Assembly: GCF_029714305.1 (NCBI RefSeq)
Contig: NZ_CP121647.1
Location: 5,910,501 to 5,974,500 of the forward strand
Length of the DNA stretch: 64,000 nucleotides
Origin: Bradyrhizobium sp. CB3481
Lineage (GTDB): Bacteria > Pseudomonadota > Alphaproteobacteria > Rhizobiales > Xanthobacteraceae
Reading direction: 5' to 3'
This document shows, in pieces, positions 42,168-50,741 of this stretch (position 1 is its first letter; every line of letters begins with the position of its first letter). Under the pieces are notes generated by a model. That model searched no databases. It was not told the origin of the DNA and saw only the letters and a list, made by a program, of their open reading frames with translations. A program made the translations under genes and the position numbers.

Positions 42168-43625
42168 TTACATGGATCCGTCCCGAATTTTCTCACTTTC
42201 CTGCGAGGAAGCAGCCGGCCGCGGCGGTTGCGGCCGCACCGGGCGAGGTGCGCCGGGCGGCGGACGGCGCGGCGGCCTGGTTCCGGCCTGCCGATTGGCC
42301 TCCGCGAGCCGCGCCTCTCGAACGCGCTCGCGGGCACGGGCGCCTTCGCGGTAACGGGCCAGCGCCCCTGCCGCCGCCGACTGACCGCGCGCCCAAAGTC
42401 CGATCAGATGGCCCGCGACGCGGCCGGTCGTGCCGCCCGCCCATACCAGCTCGAACGGCGAGAACAGCTTCCAGCGGTCCTCGCCCCACAAAATGCTGCG
42501 CGCAATCACCTGCCCGGCCATTGCCGAGGTGTTCAGCCCATGCCGGCCAAAGCCGCTCGCCACCCACAGCCCTTTGCGCAACTGGCCAATCTGCGGCATG
42601 CCATGCACGGTGACCCCGACAGCGCCGCCGAATACATCAGATATCGGCACCTTGCCGAGCCGTGGGAACACGGTGGCAATGCGGCGGGCAATGGCGGGTC
42701 CGAACCGGCTTGGCCGTGCATCCCAGGTGGTTTCCGGGCTCGCCCACATCAGGCGGTCGCCATCCACGATCCGGAAGTGGTCGATGCCGTCGCAGTCGGC
42801 CACCGAGCCCTTGAAACTGATTACCTCGCCAAGACGCTCGCCGAGCGGCTCCGTCACGGCGGCATAGCGCCAGACCGGCAGCAGCGTCTCCGACAGGCGG
42901 CGCAGCGGCGCGCCGAGATGGACGTTGCCGGCCAGCACGATATGCGAAGCGCGTAGCCGCGCCGACGGCGTCACGATGCGCTTGCGAATGCCCGACGGAT
43001 CGATGCTGACAACGGGGGTATCCTCGAAGACGCGCGCGCCCGCCCGCTTCGCCTGCACGGCAAGACCGTGGATGTATTTGCGGCCGTCGATCTGGAACGC
43101 GTGCGGAAAATAGATGCCGTGGAAATAGCGCGCCGTGCCGAGCTGATCGCGAACGCGATCGATTTGCCATCCCTCGACCTCGGTCTCGAAATCCTCGCTC
43201 AGGGTCTGCAGCCGGCTGATCAGCGTCTCGCCGGCGTCGACATTGGAGACCTCCAGCGCGCCCTCGCTCAGCGCAATTCCCGGCATCGCTGTGGCGGAGG
43301 CCCGAACGTAATCAGCGCCCTCCTTCGACATCGCCCATAATTCGCGCGCGTCCTCGAGGCCGACCCGCTCGATCAGGTCGGCGACCGGAAGGCTGTAGCC
43401 CGGCATCACCGTGCCGAGCTGATGGCCGGACGCGTTCCAGCCGACATGCCGGCCTTCGAGCACCGCGACGCTGGCGCCAAGACGCGCGGCCTCCAGCGCC
43501 ACCGTCAGGCCGGCAAGGCCGGCCCCCACCACGCAAATGTCAACATCCAGGTCGAAGGAAAGGCGCGAGCGGAAAGGCGCGTCATCCTCGGGGCCGTTGG
43601 TCGCACTTGAGAAAGTCTCGGGCAT
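42168..43625 (-). CDS. FAD-dependent oxidoreductase (DAO/glycine-oxidase-like)
   Basis: 485 residues. The dinucleotide-binding start DICVVGAGLAGLTVALEAAR (GxGxxG) is followed by a DAO-type body with HVGWNASGHQLGTVMPGY and a C-terminal FAD contact (VASGFGRHGLNTSAMAGQVI). It resembles gamma-glutamylputrescine oxidase-like DAO enzymes that oxidise amines or amino acids. The last 55 residues are Arg/Pro/Ala-rich and probably disordered, an unusual extension. The substrate is not evident from neighbours. Confidence 0.85.
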   Translation of the reverse strand: MPETFSSATNGPEDDAPFRSRLSFDLDVDICVVGAGLAGLTVALEAARLGASVAVLEGRHVGWNASGHQLGTVMPGYSLPVADLIERVGLEDARELWAMSKEGADYVRASATAMPGIALSEGALEVSNVDAGETLISRLQTLSEDFETEVEGWQIDRVRDQLGTARYFHGIYFPHAFQIDGRKYIHGLAVQAKRAGARVFEDTPVVSIDPSGIRKRIVTPSARLRASHIVLAGNVHLGAPLRRLSETLLPVWRYAAVTEPLGERLGEVISFKGSVADCDGIDHFRIVDGDRLMWASPETTWDARPSRFGPAIARRIATVFPRLGKVPISDVFGGAVGVTVHGMPQIGQLRKGLWVASGFGRHGLNTSAMAGQVIARSILWGEDRWKLFSPFELVWAGGTTGRVAGHLIGLWARGQSAAAGALARYREGARARERVREARLAEANRQAGTRPPRRPPPGAPRPVRPQPPRPAASSQESEKIRDGSM

Positions 43626-43719
43626 GGCCTTACTTACGGACCGCTGCGGCGCTTGTCACCTCGTCCGGGACATGAGCTTGTAGATTAGTCCAGACTAAGA
43701 CCGAATCGAGATTGCGCCC

Positions 43720-44274
43720 ATGCGCCGTTTGATGCTGCTGCGTCACGCCAAGACCGAACACGACGCGCCTTCGGGCCATGACCATGACCGCCGTCTCGAC
43801 GAGCGCGGCCGGCTGGATGCCGCCGCCATCGGAACCTGGATCGGCCGGCATCCCCCCTTCCCGGACACCGTGCTGGTTTCCACCGCGGTGCGGGCGCGGC
43901 AGACCTGGGACATCGCACGCGAGGCGATCAAGGATGCAGTGCGGGATAGGCCACCGCGGCCCCAGGTCGAATTGCTCGACGAGATTTACGGGGCCGAGCC
44001 GGCGCAGCTCCTGCAGATCATCCGCATGGCCGAGGTCACTGATCCCGAGCGGTTGATGCTGGTCGGCCACAATCCCGGCATGCATGAGCTGGCGCTGATG
44101 CTCGCCGGCAGCGGCGAGGCGGCGGCGAAGAAATCACTCCAGGACAATCTGCCAACCGCCGGCCTCGCCATTCTGGATTTCGCGATCGACGACTGGAGCG
44201 AGGTGGCGTTCCGCCGCGGCAAGCTGGTGCGCTTCACCAGCCCGAAACTGCTGAAGCAGGCGCTGGACGATTGA
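43720..44274 (+). CDS. SixA-like histidine phosphatase
   Basis: 184 residues of the histidine-phosphatase superfamily. The catalytic RH motif is LLRHAKTEHD (His about residue 9), the second His is in MLVGHNPGMHEL, and STAVRARQTWD carries the third phosphate-binding Arg. SixA dephosphorylates His-phosphotransfer domains; related short forms act on other phosphohistidines. Single gene; the target is unknown. Confidence 0.88.
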   Translation: MRRLMLLRHAKTEHDAPSGHDHDRRLDERGRLDAAAIGTWIGRHPPFPDTVLVSTAVRARQTWDIAREAIKDAVRDRPPRPQVELLDEIYGAEPAQLLQIIRMAEVTDPERLMLVGHNPGMHELALMLAGSGEAAAKKSLQDNLPTAGLAILDFAIDDWSEVAFRRGKLVRFTSPKLLKQALDD

Positions 44275-44426
44275 GGCGGGCGGACATCCGCGGCCGCCAG
44301 TGCTAAACTCACCGCCATGTTCGAGCAAAACAGCAACAAGTTCGCATAAAAAGAATACGCGTCAAAACAACGAGCTAGAGTCGGATTCTGACAGATCGGA
44401 ACCACGGACGCCTGAGGGAGACGCGA

Positions 44427-44852
44427 ATGTTCAAGTCGATTCTCGTGCCAATCGATCTGGCCGATACCGACCTCGCCAAGCCCGCGATCGCCACCGCGGC
44501 CACGCTGTCGCAGACCTGGAACGGCAAGGTGCGCCTGCTCAACGTGCTGCCGACGACGCCCGCGATGCTGGCCGAATATGTCCCAGCCGATTTCGACGCC
44601 CAGCAGCGCGCGACGTCGGAGGAAGCCCTCGCCATCGTGGCCAATGAATCCGGTATCGAGGCGCCGCGCATTTCTACCGCAGTGCGGAAAGGTGGCATCT
44701 ATCACGAGATCCTCGAAGAGGCGGCGGCGGTCAAGGCGGACCTGATCGTGATGACCTCGCACCGGCCGGCGATGCGGACCTACTTTCTCGGCTCCAACGC
44801 CGGCCACGTCGTGCGCTATGCAAAATGCTCGGTGCTGGTGGTCCGGCACTAG
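44427..44852 (+). CDS. Universal stress protein (UspA family)
   Basis: 141 residues, one Usp domain: MFKSILVPIDLADTDLAKPA at the start, DLIVMTSHRP, and the ending FLGSNAGHVVRYAKCSVLVV. The ATP-binding G-x2-G-x9-G-S pattern is incomplete: the two leading Gly are replaced in SHRPAMRTYFLGSN. It may therefore be a non-ATP-binding member. The ribosome-binding site is GAGGGAGA. Monocistronic. Confidence 0.93.
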   Translation: MFKSILVPIDLADTDLAKPAIATAATLSQTWNGKVRLLNVLPTTPAMLAEYVPADFDAQQRATSEEALAIVANESGIEAPRISTAVRKGGIYHEILEEAAAVKADLIVMTSHRPAMRTYFLGSNAGHVVRYAKCSVLVVRH

Positions 44853-45055
44853 TTGGAGTGCCCTCACACAAAATATCGAAAACAACCCCATGCACAGTAG
44901 GACGGCCCCGGACCAAGGCACGCCGGCCGCTTGTGTCCAAAGGCCTGAAATGGTCCGCAGCCCCGCACGGTAGCGTCGGGCGATGTTCCCACGCCGCCGA
45001 TGCCGTGCCCATTATTGCCGTTCGCCTGATCGGTCGTTAGGCCGGAGCGTGGCCG

Positions 45056-45090
45056 CAAAAAAATCGGCCCGGTCTTTCGACCGGGCCGAC
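45056..45090 (-). terminator. Intrinsic terminator of the DUF1127 gene
   Basis: On the minus strand TCGGCCCGGTC and GACCGGGCCGA form a perfect 11-bp stem with a GAAA loop, followed by TTTTTTT, 26 bases after the stop codon. Confidence 0.9.
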
Positions 45091-45115
45091 GGCGTCAAAG
45101 CTTCAATCCAAGTGC

Positions 45116-45352
45116 TTACATCATCCGCGCGTACATCGGATCGATCGCGCCCCGCACGGCCGATTCGATCTGGCTGCGATGAACCCCGATGTCGCGCAGC
45201 GCGCGGTCGTCCAGTTCACTCAGCGTTTTGATGGCTTGGCGGCGCGCAAGGTAGTCGACGACGCGGTTCACCCAGCCACCGAACACGCCGAACAATCCGG
45301 CCGGGCTCTTGCGGGAAGCAGGCTGGCCTGCCGTCTGGGATATCGTCGTCAT
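45116..45352 (-). CDS. DUF1127 small Arg-rich protein
   Basis: 78 residues from MTTISQTAGQPASRK; the ribosome-binding site AAGGAGAACGACG supports this start over the longer frame. The C-terminal DUF1127 domain is YLARRQAIKTLSELDDRALR, DIGVHRSQIESAVRG. Small proteins of this family bind RNA or tune phosphate/carbon metabolism in some alphaproteobacteria. Divergent from the MocR-type gene, across a region that contains direct repeats. Confidence 0.88.
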   Translation of the reverse strand: MTTISQTAGQPASRKSPAGLFGVFGGWVNRVVDYLARRQAIKTLSELDDRALRDIGVHRSQIESAVRGAIDPMYARMM

Positions 45353-45447
45353 CGTCGTTCTCCTTCTTTCACACGGCAAACCGCTGCCGCCGGCGCAGAC
45401 GCCGCGAAGCACCTGCACCTTCCAATGATCCGATTGCTTGCACCCCT

Positions 45448-45528
45448 CTCAGTGCAATCTCTGGCTTGATGGGTCCAAAATGATCCGATACATTTCTCGG
45501 TGCAAAGAAAACATTGCTCTCGGTGCAA
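45448..45528. promoter_or_regulatory. Direct-repeat operator of the MocR-type regulator
   Basis: CTCGGTGCAA occurs at 45496-45505 and 45519-45528, and CTCAGTGCAA at 45448-45457. A second motif, AATGATCCGAT, precedes the first and second boxes (about 45424 and 45479). The last box ends two bases before the start codon. Direct repeats are typical of MocR/GntR-aminotransferase operators, so autoregulation and control of the divergent DUF1127 gene are likely. Confidence 0.65.
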
Positions 45529-45530
45529 TT

Positions 45531-46871
45531 ATGTCAAAATTCGAGTACCTGAAGCTGGCCGATACCGTCGCTGCCGAGATCGCCAACGGCGCGCTCAAGC
45601 CCGGCGACCGCCTGCCGCCGCAGCGCAGCTTCGCCTATCAGCGCAAGATCGCGGTCTCGACCGCCAGCCGCGTCTACACCGAGCTGCTCCGCCGCGGCCT
45701 CGTGGTCGGCGAAGTCGGACGCGGCACGTTCGTCTCGGGCGAATCGCGCCGCGGCGTCACCATGCCGACCGAGCCGCGCGGCGCGCGCATCGATCTCGAA
45801 GTAAATTATCCGATCCTGCCGACGCAATCGGCGATGATCGCCAGGAGCCTCGCTGGGCTCGAACGCCCCGAAGTGCTCGATCTCGCCTTGCGGCACTCGA
45901 CCACGACCGGCACGCTGGCGGCGCGGACGATTTCCGCCGAGTTTCTGTCCCGCGAGGACTGGTCGCCGGCACCCGATCAGCTCGTCTTCACCGCGAACGG
46001 CAGGCAATGCATCGCCGCCGCGCTCGCGGCAACGGTGCCGAGCGGCGGCCGCTGCGGCGTCGAGGCGCTGACCTATCCCTTCATCAAGGAGATTGCCGCG
46101 CGGCTTGGCGTCACGCTGGTGCCGCTTGCGATGGACGAGAACGGCGTTCGCCCCGACGCCGTGCAGAAGGCGCACCGCGAAGTCCATCTATCCGCGCTGT
46201 ATATCCAACCGACGATTCAAAACCCGCTCGGCATGACCATGCCGCAGGCGCGCCGGGACGAGCTCTTGCGCGTCGTCGAAAAGCTCGGCCTCCCCGTCAT
46301 CGAGGACACCGTCTACGGCTTTCTCGACGAGGAAACGCCGATGGCCGCGTTGGCGCCCGACCTCTGCATCACGCTCGACAGCCTCTCGAAGAAGGTGGCG
46401 CCTGGTCTTGCGCTCGGCTTCATCGTGTCGCCGCCGCGCCTGCGCGAGCGCGTCATGGCCGCGGTCCGCTCCGGCGGATGGACAGCTTCCGGATTCGCCT
46501 TCGCCGCCGGGCAACGGCTGATGGCCGACGGCACCGTCGCCGAACTGTCACGCCTGAAACGGATCGACGCGGCGCGGCGCCAGCAACTGGCCGCAAAATA
46601 CCTGGCCGGCTTCGAGGTCCAGGCGAACGTCAAATCCTACCATCTGTGGCTTACCCTGCCCCCGCATTGGCGCTCGCAGACCTTCGTGGCCGCCGCCGCC
46701 CGGCGCGACATTGCACTGACCCCTTCGACCACCTTTGCAGTAACACCCGGCCACGCCCCCAACGCCGTGCGCCTCGCGCTCGGCGCGCCCTCTACCGAAC
46801 AGCTCGATCTGGCGCTGCGAACACTGTCGGGCATGCTGACGGCGAAGGAAGATCTCGACACGACCGAGTAG
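45531..46871 (+). CDS. MocR-type regulator (GntR winged helix fused to PLP aminotransferase)
   Basis: 446 residues from MSKFEYLKLADTVAAEI. The first 75 residues are a GntR winged helix (GALKPGDRLPPQRSFAYQR, VSTASRVYTELLRRGLV, GTFVSG). The rest is a fold-type-I aminotransferase domain with the PLP-lysine region TLDSLSKKVAPGLALGFIV (Lys in SKK) and IQPTIQNPLGMTMPQARRDE. MocR proteins use PLP as effector sensor. The start at 45531 is chosen because operator repeats lie just upstream. Confidence 0.93.
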   Translation: MSKFEYLKLADTVAAEIANGALKPGDRLPPQRSFAYQRKIAVSTASRVYTELLRRGLVVGEVGRGTFVSGESRRGVTMPTEPRGARIDLEVNYPILPTQSAMIARSLAGLERPEVLDLALRHSTTTGTLAARTISAEFLSREDWSPAPDQLVFTANGRQCIAAALAATVPSGGRCGVEALTYPFIKEIAARLGVTLVPLAMDENGVRPDAVQKAHREVHLSALYIQPTIQNPLGMTMPQARRDELLRVVEKLGLPVIEDTVYGFLDEETPMAALAPDLCITLDSLSKKVAPGLALGFIVSPPRLRERVMAAVRSGGWTASGFAFAAGQRLMADGTVAELSRLKRIDAARRQQLAAKYLAGFEVQANVKSYHLWLTLPPHWRSQTFVAAAARRDIALTPSTTFAVTPGHAPNAVRLALGAPSTEQLDLALRTLSGMLTAKEDLDTTE

Positions 46872-47208
46872 ATGCGGGCACATCCGCTACGGAGACGGAA
46901 TACGCTCCCCGTTTCGGGCGGACCACGCCGAAAAAAAGCCGAAGCGGGCCTTCGATCCCTGCGCGCCGCTGGAACCTTTATGAAGATCGGAACTCTCTGT
47001 TACACAATCGCCTGATCGCCGACGATGGGCGGGAGTGAAGCGCAGCGCATACGTCGAATCCTTGTTCAAGCTCGCGCAAACGCTCTACTCTATGACCGGT
47101 TGGATCGTCGGGAACCCGTGACACCCGATCCAGGATGGAATAGCTAAGAGGCCTCTGACACCGGCCGACAAGGCCCCAAAAGGGCGCAAGGAGCTCCATG
47201 GGATAGCG
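46872..47208. other. Intergenic region before the Crp/Fnr gene
   Basis: 337 bases with no convincing gene. The frame of the following regulator is open from 47122 without ATG, GTG or TTG. A strong ribosome-binding site (AAGGAG, 47188-47193) is followed by ATG at 47198, which meets a stop after two codons. Confidence 0.5.
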
Positions 47209-48003
47209 CTGAACAATGCGCTAAGCGGCGCCAATCGTGAGCCGACGGTTCGGGTCCAGAACCGCCTGCTGGCCGGACTTGCGCCGGCTTCCTTCGAGCG
47301 ACTTCGTCCTTTCCTGCAGCCCGTTGCGCTCAAGCGCCGGGCGATTCTTCAGGACTATCACCATCCCATCGAGCACATCTATTTCATCGAGCGTGGCGTC
47401 GCATCGATGCTGGTGCGGACGCAGCGCGACGGGCCGGTTGAAATCGCGATGGTTGGACGGCTCGGCTTCGTCGGCGTGGCGGCCGTGCTTGGCATATACC
47501 GATCTCCCAATCGATGCCTGATGTCGGTCCCCGGCTATGCATTGCGCATCGCCGTGTCCGACCTGCGACGGGTCGCGCACCGATGCCCCGATGTCCAGCA
47601 GCAGCTGTTCAACTATATCCATGCGCTGCTGGTCCAGAACGCCCAAACAACGCTTTGCAGCGCCCGTCACAGCCTCGAAGAAAGGTTGAGCCGCTGGCTG
47701 CTGCTTGCAGCGGACCGGCTGGACGACCGGGTCATTCCTGTGACGCACGACATGCTCTCGGTCATCCTGGGCGTACGACGCGCCAGCATTACGACGACGC
47801 TTGCCACACTGGAACAGAGCGGGGGACTCATCAGGCAGCGGGGCAGCATCAACCTGTGCGATCACGCGGCGCTCGAGCGTCGAACCTGTGAGTGCTATCA
47901 GATCATCGCTTCAGAATACGGGTATCTGACTCGCAGCGGCCTGCATCAGTATCGCTTATCCGCGGATAATGGTGCGATGCGCGCTTGTCGCTACTGCTTC
48001 TGA
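47209..48003 (+). CDS. Crp/Fnr-family regulator, start codon uncertain
   Basis: About 264 residues if started at CTG 47209. The upstream part (VQNRLLAGLAPASFERLRPF, then LKRRAILQDYHHPIEHIYFI) is the normal beginning of the cyclic-nucleotide-like domain, so the ATG at 47407 is internal. The C-terminal helix-turn-helix is THDMLSVILGVRRASITTTL and LEQSGGLIRQRGSINL. It lacks the Fnr cysteines and resembles rhizobial Crp/Fnr proteins of unknown ligand. It is followed by the ABC importer genes, which it could control. CTG, ATA (47203) or a frameshift are the possible explanations for the missing start. Confidence 0.75.
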   Translation: MNNALSGANREPTVRVQNRLLAGLAPASFERLRPFLQPVALKRRAILQDYHHPIEHIYFIERGVASMLVRTQRDGPVEIAMVGRLGFVGVAAVLGIYRSPNRCLMSVPGYALRIAVSDLRRVAHRCPDVQQQLFNYIHALLVQNAQTTLCSARHSLEERLSRWLLLAADRLDDRVIPVTHDMLSVILGVRRASITTTLATLEQSGGLIRQRGSINLCDHAALERRTCECYQIIASEYGYLTRSGLHQYRLSADNGAMRACRYCF

Positions 48004-48220
48004 CTCAATCACTTGGCAGTTTTTATCGCTCTGCCCCGCGCGGCGTGGGCCGCCGCCAATCTTTGTACGGCAACGTACCGAGTAACCGGCTTTAGTCGAA
48101 CGGGCCGACCTGCCCCTGGAAGTTATAGTAACGCCGAAAATGCAAGATCCAGGGCCGAGCCAGGCTGTTCCCCTCACTGGATAGCCTTCTCCGACTGGAG
48201 ACATCATAGGAGGAATCCAG

Positions 48221-49564
48221 ATGAGCACGGGCAGATGCCGCCGCGTCACGCGCCGCCGTTTCCTAACGCAATCCGGTCTTACGCTTGCCGCCGCGTCGGC
48301 GTCGTCTCTCACTGCGCCATTTATCTCCAGAGCCCTTGCGGACACCAAATCGCTGTCCATCGTGCAATGGAGCCATTTTGTTCCGGAATACGACAAATGG
48401 TTCGATCAGTTCGCCAAGGACTGGGGTACGAAAAACAACGTCGCCGTCGCCGTTGATCATATCCCGGTCGCCAACGTTGCCGCGCGTGCGGCGGCCGAAG
48501 CCTCCGCGCAATCGGGCCACGATCTGTTCGGCTGGAATGGCGCAGGCGGGGCACATCTCTACCGCAAATTCCTCGTCGACGTGACAAGCCTCGTCGAGGC
48601 GACCGAGAAGAAGTACGGCAAGGTCAGCACGATCGGCCGGCAGATCGGCTACAATCAAGATGACAAGACCTGGTCTGCGCTTCCCGATTTCTACATCAAC
48701 TTCCCAGCCATGTATCGCAAGAGCATGTGGGATGAAATCGGGATCAAGCCCGATACGTGGGATAATGTTCGCATCGGCGGCGCCAAGCTGAAGGCCAAGG
48801 GTCATCCGATCGGGATTTCACTGGGCCACAGCAACGATCCGAACACCACTTGGCGTGGCTTGCTGTGGAGCTTTGGTGGCGCGCTTCAAGACGCCGAAGG
48901 CAAGAAAGTGACACTCAATAGCAGGGAGACGGTCGAGGCCGTCAAGTTCGTCACCGCGCTATACAAGGAGGCAATGACGCCGGAAGTGCTGTCATGGGAC
49001 GACTCCAGCAACAACCGCTATCTTGTTTCGGGCATTGGCTCGATGATCGTCAATCCGATCTCGGCGTATCGGACGTTCCAGAAGGCAAACAAGAAAGGCG
49101 CCGACGATACATTCGTGATGGCTCCGCCGAAGGGGCCGGTGCGCCAGCTCATGGGCGGCGCTTCCGAGTTCTATGGCATCTGGAAGTTCGCCAAAAACAA
49201 GGAAGGCGCGATCGAGTTCCTCAGATACTATGTCGACAATTGGCCGGAAGCGTTCAAGGCGAGTGAAGGGTACAACAACCCCTGCTTCTCCAACCTTGTG
49301 CCGAAGCCGATGCCGATCCTCTCCAACGACCCAACCTCGACGCCGAATGATAAGCTTGCGGTGCTCGAGGACTCCGACCAGTGGTCGGCCTCTCCCGGAT
49401 ATCCCGGCCCGTCCTGGCCCGCCGTCGATGAAGTCTACAATGACTTCGTCATCTGCGACATGATGTCGAAGGCGGCGACCGGCGAGATGTCCGCCGAGGA
49501 GTCGGTCAAATGGGCGCACCAGCAGTCTGAAGCGATCTTCACGAAATGGCACGGGAAAACGTGA
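48221..49564 (+). CDS. ABC importer substrate-binding protein (family 1, sugar-type), Tat signal
   Basis: 447 residues. The N-terminus TRRRFLTQSGLTLAAASASS is a twin-arginine signal, cleaved near ALA-DTKS. The mature protein has the extracellular solute-binding family 1 pattern (GHDLFGWNGAGGAHLYRKFL, MYRKSMWDEIGIKPDTWDNV, SGIGSMIVNPISAYRTF). It would bind a sugar or sugar-like ligand in the periplasm and deliver it to the two permeases encoded downstream. First gene of the transporter operon. Confidence 0.92.
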   Translation: MSTGRCRRVTRRRFLTQSGLTLAAASASSLTAPFISRALADTKSLSIVQWSHFVPEYDKWFDQFAKDWGTKNNVAVAVDHIPVANVAARAAAEASAQSGHDLFGWNGAGGAHLYRKFLVDVTSLVEATEKKYGKVSTIGRQIGYNQDDKTWSALPDFYINFPAMYRKSMWDEIGIKPDTWDNVRIGGAKLKAKGHPIGISLGHSNDPNTTWRGLLWSFGGALQDAEGKKVTLNSRETVEAVKFVTALYKEAMTPEVLSWDDSSNNRYLVSGIGSMIVNPISAYRTFQKANKKGADDTFVMAPPKGPVRQLMGGASEFYGIWKFAKNKEGAIEFLRYYVDNWPEAFKASEGYNNPCFSNLVPKPMPILSNDPTSTPNDKLAVLEDSDQWSASPGYPGPSWPAVDEVYNDFVICDMMSKAATGEMSAEESVKWAHQQSEAIFTKWHGKT

Positions 49565-49697
49565 GGCCGTGCCCGGACCGCGCCCCCGTTGCGCGGTCCG
49601 GAATATCGGTAAAGCTTCCATTGTTTGGAGCAGGATTGGAATTCGGTCGAAAAACTGGCGGCAGAGTGCGCGCCATGCATTGGCTTTGGGAGGATCG

Positions 49698-50726
49698 ATG
49701 GCCGCTGTATTGACCCGGCATATCGTCAAGAAATTCGGCGAGTTCCCGGCCGTTAACGACATTTCGCTTATGGTACCGAACGGCGAGTTCATGGTGCTGC
49801 TCGGCCCCTCTGGCTGCGGCAAGACCACTTTTCTGCGCATCATTTGCGGCCTCGAGCAACAGACCAGCGGCGATCTCCTGATCGGCGGCAATGTCGTCAA
49901 CGACATCCCACCACGTGCCCGCGGCGTTGCGATGATGTTTCAGAGCTATGGCCTTTATCCGCATTACACCGTGCGCAACAACATCGCCTTTCCGCTGCGT
50001 ACGCAGCGCGTGCCCCGCGAGGAAATCCAGAAGAAGGTCGTGTGGGCCTCGCAGTTGCTTGGCATCGGCCATCTTCTCGAGCGGCGACCACGCCAGCTCT
50101 CCGGAGGTGAGCGGCAGCGCGTGGCGCTTGCCCGTGCGCTGGTCCGCGAACCGACCGCGCTTCTGCTCGACGAACCGCTTTCCAACCTCGATGCCAAATT
50201 GCGCACCTCGGCTCGCCAGGAAATCAGGAATTTTCAGCAGCGCGTTGGCCTGACCACCATCTACGTGACGCACGACCAGGTCGAAGCGATGGGCATGGGC
50301 GACCGCATTGCGGTCATCGACCATGGACGCGTTCGGCAGGTGGGAACGCCAACCGACATTTATGAGAATCCTGCCGACCTTTTTGTCGCGACCTTCGTCG
50401 GGGCACCGCCGATGAACATCGTCACCCGCAACGGCGGTGGCTATCTGGGATTCCGACCGGAGAATTTCCTACCCAAGAACATGATCGGAGATGACGGTGC
50501 GACTGAATTTTCTTTTCGCGTCGACCGCTCCGAATATCTCGGCTCCGAGCGCATCGTTTATGGCGTGATGGATGGCTTCGATTCGAGGCAGCCCATCACC
50601 GCGAAATTGCCGCCTGCCCACGTGGCCGAAGAAAGCATTCGCCCCGGCGAATGGCACGGGTTCGCGGTCAAGAACAGCGCGCTGCGCCACTTCGACAACA
50701 ATGGCAATCGTATCACTCGCCACTGA
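49698..50726 (+). CDS. ABC importer ATP-binding protein (CUT1/MalK-like)
   Basis: 342 residues from ATG 49698 (ribosome-binding site GGGAGGATCG). Walker A is GPSGCGKTT, the signature LSGGERQRVALARAL, Walker B LLLDEPLSNLDAKL and the H-loop VTHDQVEAM. A short C-terminal TOBE-like region follows (VATFVGAPPMNIVTRNGGGY). It would power import by the neighbouring permeases. The signature reads LSGGE rather than LSGGQ, a common tolerated variant. Confidence 0.95.
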   Translation: MAAVLTRHIVKKFGEFPAVNDISLMVPNGEFMVLLGPSGCGKTTFLRIICGLEQQTSGDLLIGGNVVNDIPPRARGVAMMFQSYGLYPHYTVRNNIAFPLRTQRVPREEIQKKVVWASQLLGIGHLLERRPRQLSGGERQRVALARALVREPTALLLDEPLSNLDAKLRTSARQEIRNFQQRVGLTTIYVTHDQVEAMGMGDRIAVIDHGRVRQVGTPTDIYENPADLFVATFVGAPPMNIVTRNGGGYLGFRPENFLPKNMIGDDGATEFSFRVDRSEYLGSERIVYGVMDGFDSRQPITAKLPPAHVAEESIRPGEWHGFAVKNSALRHFDNNGNRITRH

Positions 50727-50741
50727 GCCAGGAAGTCACCA

